A stretch of 64,000 nucleotides of DNA from contig NC_082700.1 in assembly GCF_949987515.2 (NCBI RefSeq), positions 34,807,380-34,871,379 of the forward strand, read 5' to 3'. Below, one piece after another: positions 1 through 10,870 of the stretch. Source of the DNA: Delphinus delphis. Taxonomy: Eukaryota; Chordata; Mammalia; Artiodactyla; Delphinidae. How positions within the stretch are numbered: position 1 is the stretch's first letter; the number at the start of each line of letters is the position of its first letter. The notes under the pieces are model-generated. The model saw only the letters and a program-made list of their open reading frames with translations, was not told where the DNA came from and ran no database searches. The translations under genes and the position numbers were made by a program.

Positions 1-1580
1 CTTTAGGTGTAAGATTAGATTGTTTATTTGATACTTTTCTTGTTTCCTGAGGTGGGCCCATATTACTATAAATTTCCCTCTTAAAATTGCTTTTGCTGTA
101 TCCCACAGAGTTTGGATCACTTTGATTCCATTTTCATTTATTTCAAGGTATTAAAAAAATTATCTCTGATTTCTTCATGTACCCTTTGGTTGTTTAATAA
201 TATTTTATTTAGACTTCACATGTTTGTAGGGTTTTTTCAGTTTTTTTTCTCTTAGTTGATTTCTTGTTTCATATTTCATGGTCAGAAAAGATCCTTGATG
301 TGATTTCAGTCTTCTAAATTTATTGAGACTCACTTTGTGGTCTAACATGTGATTTATCCTGAAGGAATTTCAGTGCACTTGAAAAGAATGTGTATTCTTC
401 TGTTTTTGGATGGAATGTTCTATATATATTTACCAAGTTCATCTGATCTAATGTGTCATTTAAGTCCAATGTTTCCCTGTCTGGATGATCTGTCTGGATG
501 ATCTACCCGCTGATGTAAGTGGGAGTGTTAAAGTTCCCTACTATTATTTTGTTACTCTCAATTGCTCCCTTAATGTTTGTTAATATTTGCTGTGTGTATT
601 TAGGTGTTATTCTGTTGGGTACATATATATTTACAAATGTTATATCTTCTTGTTGCATTAATCCCTTTATCATTATACAGTGTTCGTGTTGGTCTCTTTC
701 ACAGTGTTGTTTTTTTTTTTAAGTCTAATTTGTCTGATAAAGTATTGCTACCTCAGATTCTTTTTATTTCTATTGGCATGGAATATCTTTTCCTATCCCT
801 TCACTTAATTAATGTATGTCTTTATATTTGAAGTGAATCTCTTGTAGGCAGCATACATATAGGACTTGATATTTTTAACCATTCAGTCTCCCTATGTCTT
901 TTGCTTGAAGTGTTTAGTCCCTTTACATTTAAAGTAATTATTTGTAGGTATGTATGTATTGCCACTTTGTTAACTGTTTTCTGGTTGTTTTTGCAGTTCG
1001 TATCTATTACTTTCTTCTCTTGCTCTCCTCCCTTGTGATATGATGACTATCTTTAGTGTTATGTTTGGATTCCTTTCTCTTTGTGTGTGTGTGTATGTAT
1101 GTGTGTGTATCTATTTATATTTTTGGTTTGTGGTTATCATGAGATTCATATATAACAACCTATGTGTATAGGTATCTATTTTAAGTTGATGATCTCTTAA
1201 GTTTGAATGCATTCTAAAAGCATTATCCTTTTACTCCCCTCACTCCATTTTATGTTTTAATGTCATGTTTTACATCTTTTTTATTTTGTGTATCTCTTAA
1301 GTACCTATTGTAGGTATAAATGATTTTACTCCTTTTGTCTTTTAAACTTCCTACTAGCTTTAAAAGTGGTGGATCCAGGACCTTTAGTATATATTTGCCT
1401 TTACCAGTGAGATTATTTCCTTTCCTAATTTTAATTTCTAGTTGTGAATTTTCTGTTTTCACTTAGCGAAGTCCCTATGACATTTCTTGTAAGGCTTCCT
1501 TAGTGGTGATAAACTCCTTAACTTTACTTGTCTGTGAAATTTTTATCTCTCCTTCAGTTTTGAATAATAACTTTGCCAGG
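1..1580 (-). mobile_element. Old L1 LINE, left part (ORF2 endonuclease region and ORF1/ORF2 spacer)
   Basis: Reads on the minus strand as L1: the first ~950 bases parallel the endonuclease half of ORF2 in the younger element at 4820-5745. The rest parallels the ORF2 start, the inter-ORF spacer and the ORF1 C-terminus (compare 'taggcagcatacatatagg' near 845 with 'tagacagcatatatatggg' near 5657). Many stops and indels mean no reading frame survives. The element is entered part-way at the window's left edge, so its reverse transcriptase half lies outside. It is cut at about 1580 by the younger L1 and resumes near 10871 in ORF1. Probably an L1MA-type mammalian subfamily (inference). Confidence 0.85.
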
Positions 1581-1590
1581 TAGAATAATT
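1581..1590. repeat. Left target-site duplication of the composite L1
   Basis: The old L1 runs up to 'tagaataatt' and the younger L1 begins with its T-run (antisense poly-A). Right of the insertion, at 10871-10880, the old L1 restarts with 'tagaatattc'. The shared 'tagaata' plus 'tt' is a short, slightly decayed target duplication. The equivalent site in another L1 copy (5957-5970, 'gtagaataatcttgg') confirms that the two halves join in register. Confidence 0.65.
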
Positions 1591-1962
1591 TTTTTAACAT
1601 CTTTATTGGAGTATAATTGCTCTACAATGGTGTGTTAGTTTCTGCTTTATAACAAAGTGATTCAGTTGTACATATACATATGTTCCCATATCTCTTCCCT
1701 CTTGCGTCTCCCTCCCACCCACCCTCCCTATCCCACCTCTCTAGGTGGTCACAAAGCACCGAGCTGATCTCCTTGTGCTATGCGGCTGCTTCCCACTGGC
1801 TATCTGTTTTACGTTTGGTAGTGTATATATGTCCATGCCACACTCTCACTTTGTCACAGCTTACCAGTCCCCCCTCACCATATCCTCAAGTCCATTCTCT
1901 AGTAGGTCTGTGTCTTTATTCCCATCTTACCCCTAGGTTCTTCATGACATTTTTTTTCTTTC
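1591..1962 (-). other. 3' UTR and A-tail of the young L1
   Basis: Runs from the ORF2 stop to the tail. It contains the lineage-typical stretch 'taacatctttattggagta' near 1595 and a run of six CCC tracts at 1710-1734, which is G-rich in the L1 sense strand. The same layout recurs at 32680-33040 and 63811-64000. The 3' UTR is where L1 reverse transcription begins. Confidence 0.85.
1710..1734 (-). promoter_or_regulatory. G-quadruplex-type motif in L1 3' UTR
   Basis: Six GGG tracts separated by 1-3 bases on the minus (L1 sense) strand. A G-rich polypurine tract in the L1 3' UTR is a known conserved property of mammalian L1s; that it folds here is inference. Confidence 0.6.
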
Positions 1963-4900
1963 TTAAATTCCATATATATGTGTTAGCACACAGTATTTCT
2001 CTTTCTCTTTCTGACTTACTTCTCTCTGTATGACAGACTCTAGGTCCATCCACCGCACTACAAATAACTCGATTTCATTTCTTTTTATGGCTGAATAATA
2101 TTCCATTGTATTTATGTGCCACATCTTCTTTAACCATTCATCCAATGATGGATGCTTAGGTTGTTTCCATCTCCTGGCTATTGTAAATAGAGCTGCAATG
2201 AACATTTTGGTACATGACTCTTTTTGAATTTTGGTTTTCACAGGGTATATGCCCAGTAGTGGGATTGCTGGGTCATATAGTAGTTCTATTTGTAGTTTTT
2301 TAAGGAACCTCCATACTGTTCTCCATAGTGACTGTACCAATTCACATTCTCACCAAAAGAGCAAGACTGTTCCATTTTCTCCACACCCTCTCCAGCATTT
2401 ATTGTTTCTAGATTTTTTGATGATGGCCATTCTGACCAGTGCGAGATGATATCTTATTGTAGTTTTGATTTGCATTTCTCTATTGATTAATGATGTTGAG
2501 CATTCTTTCATGTTTTTCTTGTCAATCTGTATATCTTCTTTGGAGAACTGTCTATTTAGGTCTTCTGCCCACTTTTGGATTGGGTTGTTTGTTTTCTTGC
2601 TATTGCGCTGCATGAGCTGCTTAATAATTTTGGAGATTAATCCTTTGTCAGTTGCTTCATTTGAAAATATTTTCTCCCATTCTGAAGGCTGTCTTTTGGT
2701 CTTGTTTATGGTTTCCTTTGCTGTGCAAAAGCTTTTAAGTTTCATTAGGTCCCATTTGTTTATTTTTGTTTTTATTTCCATTTCTCTAGGAGGTGGGTCA
2801 AAAAGGATCTTGCTGTGATTTATGTCATAGAGTGTTCTGCCTATGTTTTCCTCTAAGAGTTTGATAGTTTCTGGCCTTATATTTAGGTATTTAGTCCATT
2901 TAGAGCTTATTTTTCTGCATGGTATTAGGGAGTGTTCTAATCTCATACATTTACATGTACTTGTCCAGTTTTCCCAGCACCACTTATTGAAGAGGCTGTC
3001 CTTTCTCCACTGTACATTCCTGCTTCCTTTATCAAAGATAAGGTGACCATATATGCGTGGGTTTATCTCTGGGCTTTCTCTCCTGTTCCATTGATCTATA
3101 TTTCTGTGTTTGTGCCAGTACCATACTGTTTTGATTACTGTAGCTGTATAGTATAGTCTGAAGTCCGGGAGCCTGATTCCTCCAGCTCCATTTTTAGTTC
3201 TCAAGATTCCATTGGCTATTCCGGGTTTTTTTGTGTTTCCATACAGATTGTGAAATTTTTTGTTCTAGTTCTGTGAAAAATGCCAGTGGTAGTTTGCTAG
3301 GGATTGCATTTGAATCTGTAGATTGCTTTTGGTAGTAGAGTCATTTTCACAATGTTGATTTTTCCAACCCAAGAACATGGTATATCTCTCCATCTATTTG
3401 TATCATCTTTAATTTCATTCATCAATGTCTTATTATTTTCTACATACAGGTCTTTTGTCTCCTTCGGTAGGTTTATCCCTAGATAAACCTATTCTTTTAT
3501 AGGTTTTATTCTTTTGGTTGCAATGGTAAATGGGAGTGTTTTCTTGATTTTATTTTCAGATTTTTCATCATTAGTATATAGGAATGCTAGAGATTTCTGT
3601 GCATTAATTTTGTATCCTGCCACTTTACCAAATTCATTGATTAGCTCTAGTAGTTTTCTGGTAGCATCTTTAGGATTCTCTATGTATAGGATCATGTCAT
3701 CTGCAAACAATGACAGCTTTACTTCTTCTTTTCCGATTTGGATTCCTTTTATTTCCTTTTCTTCTGTGATTGCTGTGACTAAAACTTCCAAAACTATGTT
3801 GAATAAGAGTGGTGAGAGTGGGCAACCTTGTCTTATTCCTGATCTTAGTGGAAATGCTTTCAGGTTTTCACCATTGAGGACGATGTTGGCTGTGGGTTTG
3901 TCATATATAGCCTTTATTATGTTGAGGGAAGTTCCCTCTATGCCTACATTCTGCAGGGTTTTTATCATAAATGGGTGATGAATTTTGTCAAAAGCTTTCT
4001 CTGCATCTATTGAGATGATCATATGGTTTTTCTCCTTCAATTTCTTAATATGGTGTATCACGTTGATTGATTTGCGTATATTGAAGAATCCTTGCATTCT
4101 CAGAACAAACCCCACTTGATCATGGTGTATGATCCTTTTAATGTACTGTTGGATTCTGTTTGCTAGTATTTTGTTGAGGATTTTTGCATCTATTTTAATC
4201 AGTGATATTGGCCTGTAGTTTTCTTTCTTTGTGACATCCTTGTCTGGTTTTGGTATCAAGGTGATGGTGGCTTTGTAGAGTGAATTTGGAAGTGTTCCTC
4301 CCTCTGCTATATTTTGGACAAGTTTGAGAAAGATAGGTGTTAGCTCTTCTCTAAATGTTTGGTAGAATTCACCTGTGAAGCCATCTGGTCCTGGACTTTT
4401 GTTTGTTGGACGATTTTTAATCACAGGTTCAATTTCAGTGCTTGTGATTGGTATGCTCATATTTTCTATTTCTTCCTGATTCAGTCTTGGCACGTTGTGC
4501 CTTTCTAAGAATTTGTCCATTTCTTCCAGGTTGTCCATTTTATTGGCATAGAGTTGCTTGTAGTAATCTCTCAGTGTCAGTTGTTACTTCTCCTTTTTCA
4601 TTTTGAATTCTATTGATTTGAGTCTTCTCCCTTTTTTTCTTGATGAGTCTGGCTAATGGTTTATCAATTTTGTTTATCTTCTCAAAGGACCAGCTTTTAG
4701 TTTTGGTTATCTTTGCTATCATTTCCTTCATTTCTTTTTCATTTATTTCTGATCTGATTTTTATGATTTCTTTCCTTCTGCTAACTTTGGGGTCTTTTTG
4801 TTCTTCTTTCTCTAATTGCTTTAGGTGCAAGGTTAGGTTGTTTATTCGAGATGTTTCCTGTTTCTTAAGGTAGGATTGTATTGCTATAAACTTCCCTATT

Positions 4901-5777
4901 AGAACTGCTTTTGCTGCATCCCATAGGATTTGAGTTGTCGTGTCTCCATTGTCATTTGTTTCTAGGTATTATTTTATTTCCTCTTTGATTTCTTCAGTGA
5001 TCACTTCGTTATTAAGTAGTGTATTGTTTAGCCTCCATGTGTTTGTATTTTTTACAGATCTTTTACTGTAATTGATATCTAGTCTCATATCATTGTTGTT
5101 GGAAAAGATACTTGATACAATTTCAATTTTCTTAAATATACCAAGGCTTGATTTGTGACCCAAGATATGATTTATCCTGGAGAATGTTGCATGAGCACTT
5201 AAGAAAAATGTGTATTCTGTTGTTTTTGGATGGAATGTCCTATAAATACCAATTAAGTCCATCTTGTTTAGTGTATCATTTAAAGCTTGTGTTTCCTTAA
5301 TTATTTTCATTTTGGATGATCTGTCCATTTGTGAAAGTGGGGTGTTAAAGTCCCCTACTATGAATGTGTTACTGTCGATTTCCCCTTTTATGGCTGTTAG
5401 TATTTACCTTATGTATTGAGGTGCTCCTATGTTGGGTACATAAATTTTACCATTGTTATATCCTCTTGGATTGATCCCTTGATCATTATGTACTGTCCTT
5501 CTTTGTCTTTTCTAATAGCATTTATTTTAAAGTCTATTTTGTCTGGTATGAGAATTGCTACTCCAGATTTCTTTTGGTTTCCATTTGCATGGAAGATCTT
5601 TTTCCATCTCCTTATCTTCAGTCTGTGTGTGTCTGTAGGTCTGAAGTGGGTCTCTTGTAGACAGCATATATATGGGTCTTGTTTTTGTATCCATTAAGTC
5701 AATCTGTGTCTTTTGGTGGGAGCATTTAGTCCATTTACATTTAAGGTAACTATCGATATGTATGTTCCTATTCTCAT
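1963..5777 (-). pseudogene. L1 ORF2 (endonuclease-reverse transcriptase), disrupted
   Basis: ORF2p nicks genomic DNA and copies L1 RNA into it. The start is placed at the ATG at 5777-5775, just upstream of the conserved 'LNVNGLNAP' beginning of the AP-type endonuclease. An in-frame stop appears at about 5695, and further breaks fall near 5430-5328, 4971-4969 and 4540. The reverse transcriptase block lies at 4538-3489 and keeps '[13 protein letters not shown]', '[11 protein letters not shown]', '[14 protein letters not shown]' and the catalytic box 'FADDMILY' near 3700. The C-terminal region (3204-1963) keeps the cysteine-bearing '[10 protein letters not shown]' segment and the ending 'MHxYGI'-like 'LTHIYGI'. 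Full length would be about 1,270 residues, as usual for mammalian L1. Multiple stops and frameshifts make it non-functional. Confidence 0.92.
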
Positions 5778-5835
5778 TTTCTTAATTGTTTTGGGTTCAT
5801 TATTATAGGTCTTTTCCTTCTCTTGTGTTTCTTGC

Positions 5836-6704
5836 CTAGAGAAGTTCCTTTAGCATTTGTTGTAAAGCTAGTTTGGTGGTGCTGAACTCTCTCAGCTTTT
5901 GCTTGTCTGTAAAGGTTTTACTTTCTCCATCAAATCTGAATGAAATCCTTGCTGGGTAGAATAATCTTGGTTGCAGGTTTTTATCCTTCATCACTTTAAA
6001 TATGTCCTGCCTGTCCCTTATGGCTTGCAGAGTTTCTGCTGAAAGATGAGCTGTTAACCTTATGGGGATTCCCTGGTGTGTTATTTGTTGTTTTTCCCTT
6101 GCTGCTTTTAATATGTTTTGTTTGTTTTTAATTTTTGACAGTTTGATTAATATTTGTCTTGGCATATTTCTCCTTGGATTTATCCTGTATAGGACTTTCT
6201 CTGTTTCCTGGACTTGATTAACTATTTCCTTTCCCATATTAGGGAAGTTTTCAACTATAATCTCTTTAAATATTTTCTCAGTCCCTTTTTTTTTTTCTCT
6301 TCTTCTTCTGGAACCCCTATAATTCGAATGTTGGTGTGTTTAATGTTGTCCCAGAGGTCTCTGAGACTGTCCTCATTTCTTTTCATTCTTTTTTCTTTAT
6401 TCTGCTCTGCAGTAGTTATTTCCACTATTTTATCTTCCAGGTCACTTAACCGTCCTTCTGCCTCAGTTATTCTGCTATTGATCCCATCTAGAGTATTTTT
6501 AATTTCATTTATTGTGTTGTTCATTGTTGCTTGTTTCCTCTTTAGTTCTTCTAGGTCCTTGTTAAATGTTTCTTGCATTTTGTGTATTCTATTTCCAAGA
6601 TTTTGGGTCATCTTTACTATCATTATTCTGAATTCTTTATCAGGTAGACTGCCTATTTCCTCTTTGTTTGTTAGATATGGTGGGTTTTTATCTTGCTCCT
6701 TCAT
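5836..6704 (-). pseudogene. L1 ORF1 (RNA-binding coiled-coil protein), one frameshift
   Basis: ORF1p is the nucleic-acid chaperone that coats L1 RNA as a trimer. The ATG at 6704-6702 opens a frame beginning MKEQDKNPPYL. Residues ~45-115 are a charged heptad-rich coiled coil (KMQETFNKDLEELKRKQ), followed by the start of the RRM domain (IRIIGVPEEEE). At 6287-6298 a run of A on the sense strand is one base out of register; the downstream frame (6237-5836) continues with the C-terminal domain (YPARISFRFDGESKTFTDKQ) to the stop at 5836. Apart from this slip the gene looks well kept, at about 290 residues. The ~45-base leader between 6704 and 6749 separates it from 5' UTR copy B. Confidence 0.92.
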
Positions 6705-6748
6705 CTGCTGTGTGTTTTTCTATCTTCTCATTTTGCTTATCTTACTGT

Positions 6749-8754
6749 GTTTGGGGTCTCCTTTTTGTAGGCTGCAGGTTTGTAGTTCCCGTTGCTTTTG
6801 GTGTCTGTCCCCAGTGGCTAAAGTTGGTTCAGTGGGTGTGTAGTCTTCCTGGTGGAGGGGAGTAGTGCCTGTGTTCTAGTGGATGAGGCTGGATCTTGTC
6901 TTTCTCGTGGGCAGGTCCACATCTGGTGGTGTGTTTTGCAGTGTCTGTGGATTTATTATGATTTTAGGCAACCTCTCTGCTAAATGTGTGGGGTTATGTT
7001 CCTGTCTTGCTAGTTGTTTTGCATAGGGTGTCCAGCACTGTAGCTTTCTGGTCATTGAGTGATTTCTGGTCTTGGTGTTGAGATGGAGATATCTGGGAGC
7101 TTTCTGGTCTTGGTGTTGAGATGGAGATATCTGGGAGATTTTCACTGTTTGATATCATGTGGAGCTGGGACGTCTCTTGTGGACCAGTGTCCTGAAGTTG
7201 GCTCTCCCACCTCAGAGGTACAGCACTGACTCCTGGCTGCAGCACCAAGAGCCTTTCATCCACACGGCTCAGAATTAAAAGGGAGAAAAAGAAGAAAGAA
7301 AGGAAGAAAGAAAGAGGATAAAATAAAATAAAGTAGATAAAATAAAATAAAGTTATTAAAATAAAATATAATTATTATGGAAAAAAAATTTTTTAAAGAA
7401 AAAAATATAAATGGACGGATAGATCCCTAGGACAAATGTTGAAAGCAAAGCTATACAGACAAAATCTCACACAGAAGCATACACATACACACTCACAAAA
7501 AGAGGAAAAGGGGAAAAAATAATATATCTTGCTCTCAAAGTCCACCTCCTCAATTTGGGATGATTCGTTGTCTATTCAGGATTTCCATATATGCAGGGTA
7601 CATCAAGTTGATTGTGGAGGATTAATCCACTGCTTCTGATTCTTCTGGGAGAGATTTCCCTTTCTAATGTTTGTTCTCACAGCTCCCGGGGCTCAGATTT
7701 GGATTTAGCACTGCTTCTGCGTGTAAGTCGCCGGAGGGCGTCTGTTCTTCGCTCAGACACGACTGGGTTAAAGGAGCAGCTGACTCGGGGGCTCTGGCTC
7801 ACTCAGGCCGGGGGGAGAGAGGGGTACAGATGCGGAGCGAGTGTGCGGAAGCAGAGGCCGGCGGGACGTTGCACCAGCCTGAGGCACGCCATGCGTTCTC
7901 CCAGGGAAGTTGTCCCTGTATCCCGGAACACTGGCAGTGGCGGGCTGCACAGGCTCTGCAGAAGGGAGGTGTGGATAGTGACCTGTGCTCGCACACATGC
8001 TTCTTCATGGCGGCAGCAGCAGCTCCACCGTCCCATGCCCGTCTCTGGGGTCCGCGGTGTTAGCCGCAGCTCGCACCCGTCTCTGGAGCTCCTGTAAGCA
8101 GCACTCTTGATTCCCTCTCCTCGCACACCAGGAAACAAAGAGGGAAGAAATAGTCTCTTGCTTCTTCGGCAGGTCCAGACTTTTCCCCAGACTCCCTCCC
8201 GGCTAGCCATGGTGCACTAACCCTCTGCTGGCTGTGTTCACGCCGGCAACCCCAGTTCTCTCCCTGCACTCCGACCAAAGCCGAGCCTCAGCTCCTAGCC
8301 CCGCCCGCCCCGGCAGGCAAGCAGACAACTCTCTCGGGCTGGTGAGTGCCAGTCGGCACCAATCCTCTGTGGAGGAATCTCTCCGCTTTGCCCTCCGCAC
8401 CCCTGTTGCTGTGCTCTTCTCCGTGGCCCCAAAGCTTCCCCCTCCCCAACCCCGCCACCCGCAGTCTCTGCTCGTGAAGGGGCTTCCTAGTGTGTGGAAA
8501 CCTTTCCTCCTTCACAGCTCCCTCCCACTGGTGCAGGTCCCGTACCTATTCTTTTGCCTCTATTTATTCTTTTTTCTTTGGCCCTACCCAGGTACGTGGG
8601 GAGTTTCTTGCCTGTTGGGAGGTCTGAGGTCTTCTGCCAGCGTTCAGTTGGTGTTCTGTAGGGGTTGTTCCACGTGTAGCTGTATTTCTGGTGTATCTCT
8701 GGGGAGTAAGGTGATCTCTGCGTCTTACTCTTCCGCCATCTTTCCCCTCCCTCT
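6749..8754 (-). promoter_or_regulatory. L1 5' UTR, copy B (internal promoter region)
   Basis: About 2 kb upstream of ORF1. It is richer in CpG and G+C (especially 7700-8600) than the AT-rich surroundings, with an A-rich stretch at 7270-7400. Its 5' terminus, read on the minus strand, contains 'aaagatggcggaagag' at about 8729-8744. This is the place and form of the YY1-type site that sets L1 transcription start in other mammals (established for human L1). Homologous along its length to 8905-10865. It has a private 38-bp duplication at 7063-7138. Confidence 0.8.
7063..7138. repeat. 38-bp tandem duplication inside 5' UTR copy B
   Basis: Two adjacent units, 7063-7100 and 7101-7138, each contain 'ttctggtcttggtgttgag' followed by 'atggagatatctgggag'. 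Copy A has a single unit (near 9215-9252), so the duplication arose in copy B after the two 5' UTRs diverged. Confidence 0.9.
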
Positions 8755-8904
8755 CAACATTCCCTTTCCTGCCTTTTTTCCCTCGGATTTCCGAGTTCTG
8801 GAGGTTTGGAAGTCCAAGACTTGGCTGATTCGATGTTTGGTGAGGGGCTAGTTCCTGGTCCATGAAGGTGACTTCTTGCTGTGTTCTCATATGGTGAAAA
8901 GCTG
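8755..8904 (-). mobile_element. MaLR (MST/MLT1-like) LTR fragment between the two L1 5' UTRs
   Basis: Read on the minus strand, the segment has 'gagaacacagcaagaag', 'aggaactagcccctcacc' and 'gtcttggacttcc', followed by 'cctccagaact'. This is the order seen near the 3' end of MST/MLT1-type MaLR LTRs. It is truncated on both sides and has the same orientation as the L1. About 45 bases next to copy B (8755-8800) are not assigned. It is absent from the other L1s in the window, so it is not a normal L1 part. Confidence 0.65.
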
Positions 8905-10865
8905 GGGTCTCCTTTTTGTAGGCTGCAGGTTCATAGTTCCCGTTGTTTTTGGTGTCTGTCCCCAGTGGCTAAAGTTGGTTCAGTGGGTGTGTAGGCTTCC
9001 TGGTGGAGGGGACCAGTGCCTGTGTTCTGGTGGATGAGGCTGGATCTTGTCTTTCTGGTGGGCAGGTCCACTTCTGGTGGTGTGTTTTGGGGTGTCTGTG
9101 GCTTTATTATTATTTTAGGCAGCCTCTCTGTTAATGGGTGGGGTTGTGTTCCTGTCTTGCTAGTTGTTTGGCATAAGGTGTCCAGCACTGTAGCTTGCTG
9201 GTCGCTGAGTGAAGCTGGGTCTTGGTGTTGAGATGGAGATATCTGGGAGATTTTTGCTGTTTGATATTACATGGAGCTGGGAGGTCTCTTGTGGACCAGT
9301 GTCCTGAAGTTGGCTGTTCCACCTCAGAGGCACAGCCCTGACTCCTGGCTGGAGCACCAAGAGCCTTTCATCCACACGGTTCAGAAAAAATGGGAGAAAA
9401 ATTAGGACGAAAGAAAGAAAGAGGATAAATAAAATAAAATAAAATAAGATAAAATAAAATAACGTTATTAAAATAAAAATAAGTATTAAGAAAAACAATT
9501 TTTTAATGTAAAAAAGCAAACAAACAAAATGGATGGACAGAACCCTAGGACTAATGGTGAAAGCAAAGCTATACAGAAAAAAATCTCACACAGAAGCATA
9601 CACATACACACTCACAACAAGAGGAAAAGGGGAAAAAATAATATATCTTGCTCCCAAAGTCCACCTCCTCAATTTCGGAGGATTCGTTGTGTATTCAGTC
9701 ATTCCACAGATGCAGGGTACATCAAGTTGATTGTGGAGATTTAATCTGCTGCCCCTAAGGTTGCTGGGAGAAATTTCTCTTTCTCTTATTTGTTCACACA
9801 GCTCCCAGGGTTCAGATTTGGATTTGGCCCCACCTCTGCATGTAGGTCACCTAAGGGCGTCTGTTCTTCGTTCAGACAGGACGGGGTTAAAGGAGCAGCT
9901 GATTTGGGGGCTCTGGCTCGCTCAGGCCGGGGGAAGGGAGGGGTACGGATGTGAGGCGAGTCTGCGGCGGCAGAGGCCGGTGTGATATTGCACCAGCCTG
10001 AGGCATGCTGTGCGTTCTCCCGGGAAAGTTGTCCCTGCATCACGGGACCCTGGCAGTGGCAGGCTGCACATGCTCCCAGGAGGGGAGGTGTGGATAGTGA
10101 CCTCTGCTTGCACACAGGGTTCTTGGTGGCGACTGCAGCACCCTTAGCGTCTCATGCCCATCTCTGGGGTCTGCACTGTTAGCCGCAGCTCGCGCCCGTC
10201 TCTGTAGCTCCTTTAAGCAGAGCTCTTAATCCCCTCTCCTCGCGTACCAGGAAACAAAGAGAGAAGAAAAAGTCTCTTGCCTCTTTGGCAGCTCCAGACT
10301 TTTTCTTGGACTCCCTCCCCGCTATCTGCGGCACACTAGCCCCCTTCAGGCTGTGTTCACGCCACCAACCCCAGTCCTCTCCCTGGGATCCGACCTCCGA
10401 AGCCCGAGCCTCAGCTCCCAGCCCCCACCCGCCCCGGCGGGTGAGCAGACAAGCCTCTCAGGCTGGTGAGTGCTGGTCGGCACCGATCTTCTGTGTGGGA
10501 ATCTCTCCGCTTTGCCCTCTGCACCCCTGTTGCTGCGCTCTCCTCCGCGGCTCCGAATCTTCCCCCCTCCGCCACCCGCAGTCTCCACCCGTGAAGGAGC
10601 TTCCTAGTGTGTGCAAACCTTTCCTCCTTCACAGCTCCCTCCCACTGGTGCAGGTCCTGTCCCTATCCTTTTGTCTCTGTTTATTCTTTTTTCTTTTGCC
10701 CTACCCAGGTACGTGGGGAGTGTCTTGCCTTTTGGGAGGTCTGAGGTCTTCTGCCAGCGTTCAGTAGGTGTTCTGTAGGAGTTGTTCCACGTGTAGATGT
10801 ATTTCTGGTGTATCTCTGGGGAGGAAGGTGATCTCCGCGTCTTACTCTTCTGCCATCTTCCTCTC
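8905..10865 (-). promoter_or_regulatory. L1 5' UTR, copy A (second, outer promoter region)
   Basis: Aligns by eye end to end with copy B, from 'ggggtctcctttttgtaggc' (8905 here, 6752 in copy B) to the 5' terminus with 'ccatctt' near 10853. It stops about 45 bases short of where ORF1 would begin. It differs from copy B by scattered substitutions and lacks the 38-bp duplication. At the terminal site copy B has CCGCCAT and copy A has CTGCCAT. It has its own A-rich stretch (9385-9530) and CpG-rich core (9850-10600). Confidence 0.8.
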
Positions 10866-10870
10866 CAGTC

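Larger units (their letters stand above)
1591..10870 (-). mobile_element. Near full-length young L1 with doubled 5' UTR
   Basis: A minus-strand L1 of ~9.3 kb. In sense order (right to left) it has 5' UTR copy A (10865-8905), a ~150-bp MaLR-like spacer, 5' UTR copy B (8754-6749), ORF1 (6704-5836), ORF2 (5777-1963), a 3' UTR (1962-~1600) and a poly-A tail seen as a T-run at ~1591. The 3' UTR matches the pieces at 32680-33258 and 63811-64000, so this is the youngest L1 lineage in the window. Both ORFs carry stops or frameshifts, so the copy is dead. A usual mammalian L1 is 6-8 kb; the extra 2 kb is the second 5' UTR plus spacer. The flanking old L1 and outer duplication argue for one insertion event. 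Confidence 0.85.

Noticed and set aside
7063..7138. CRISPR-like short repeat
   Set aside because: Only two adjacent units without spacers, inside a mammalian L1; a simple tandem duplication.
6994..10767. Many open frames of 60-205 codons in the L1 5' UTRs
   Set aside because: They arise from the GC-richer 5' UTR; most are not kept between copies. The antisense pair that is partly kept is listed only as a finding, not as genes.
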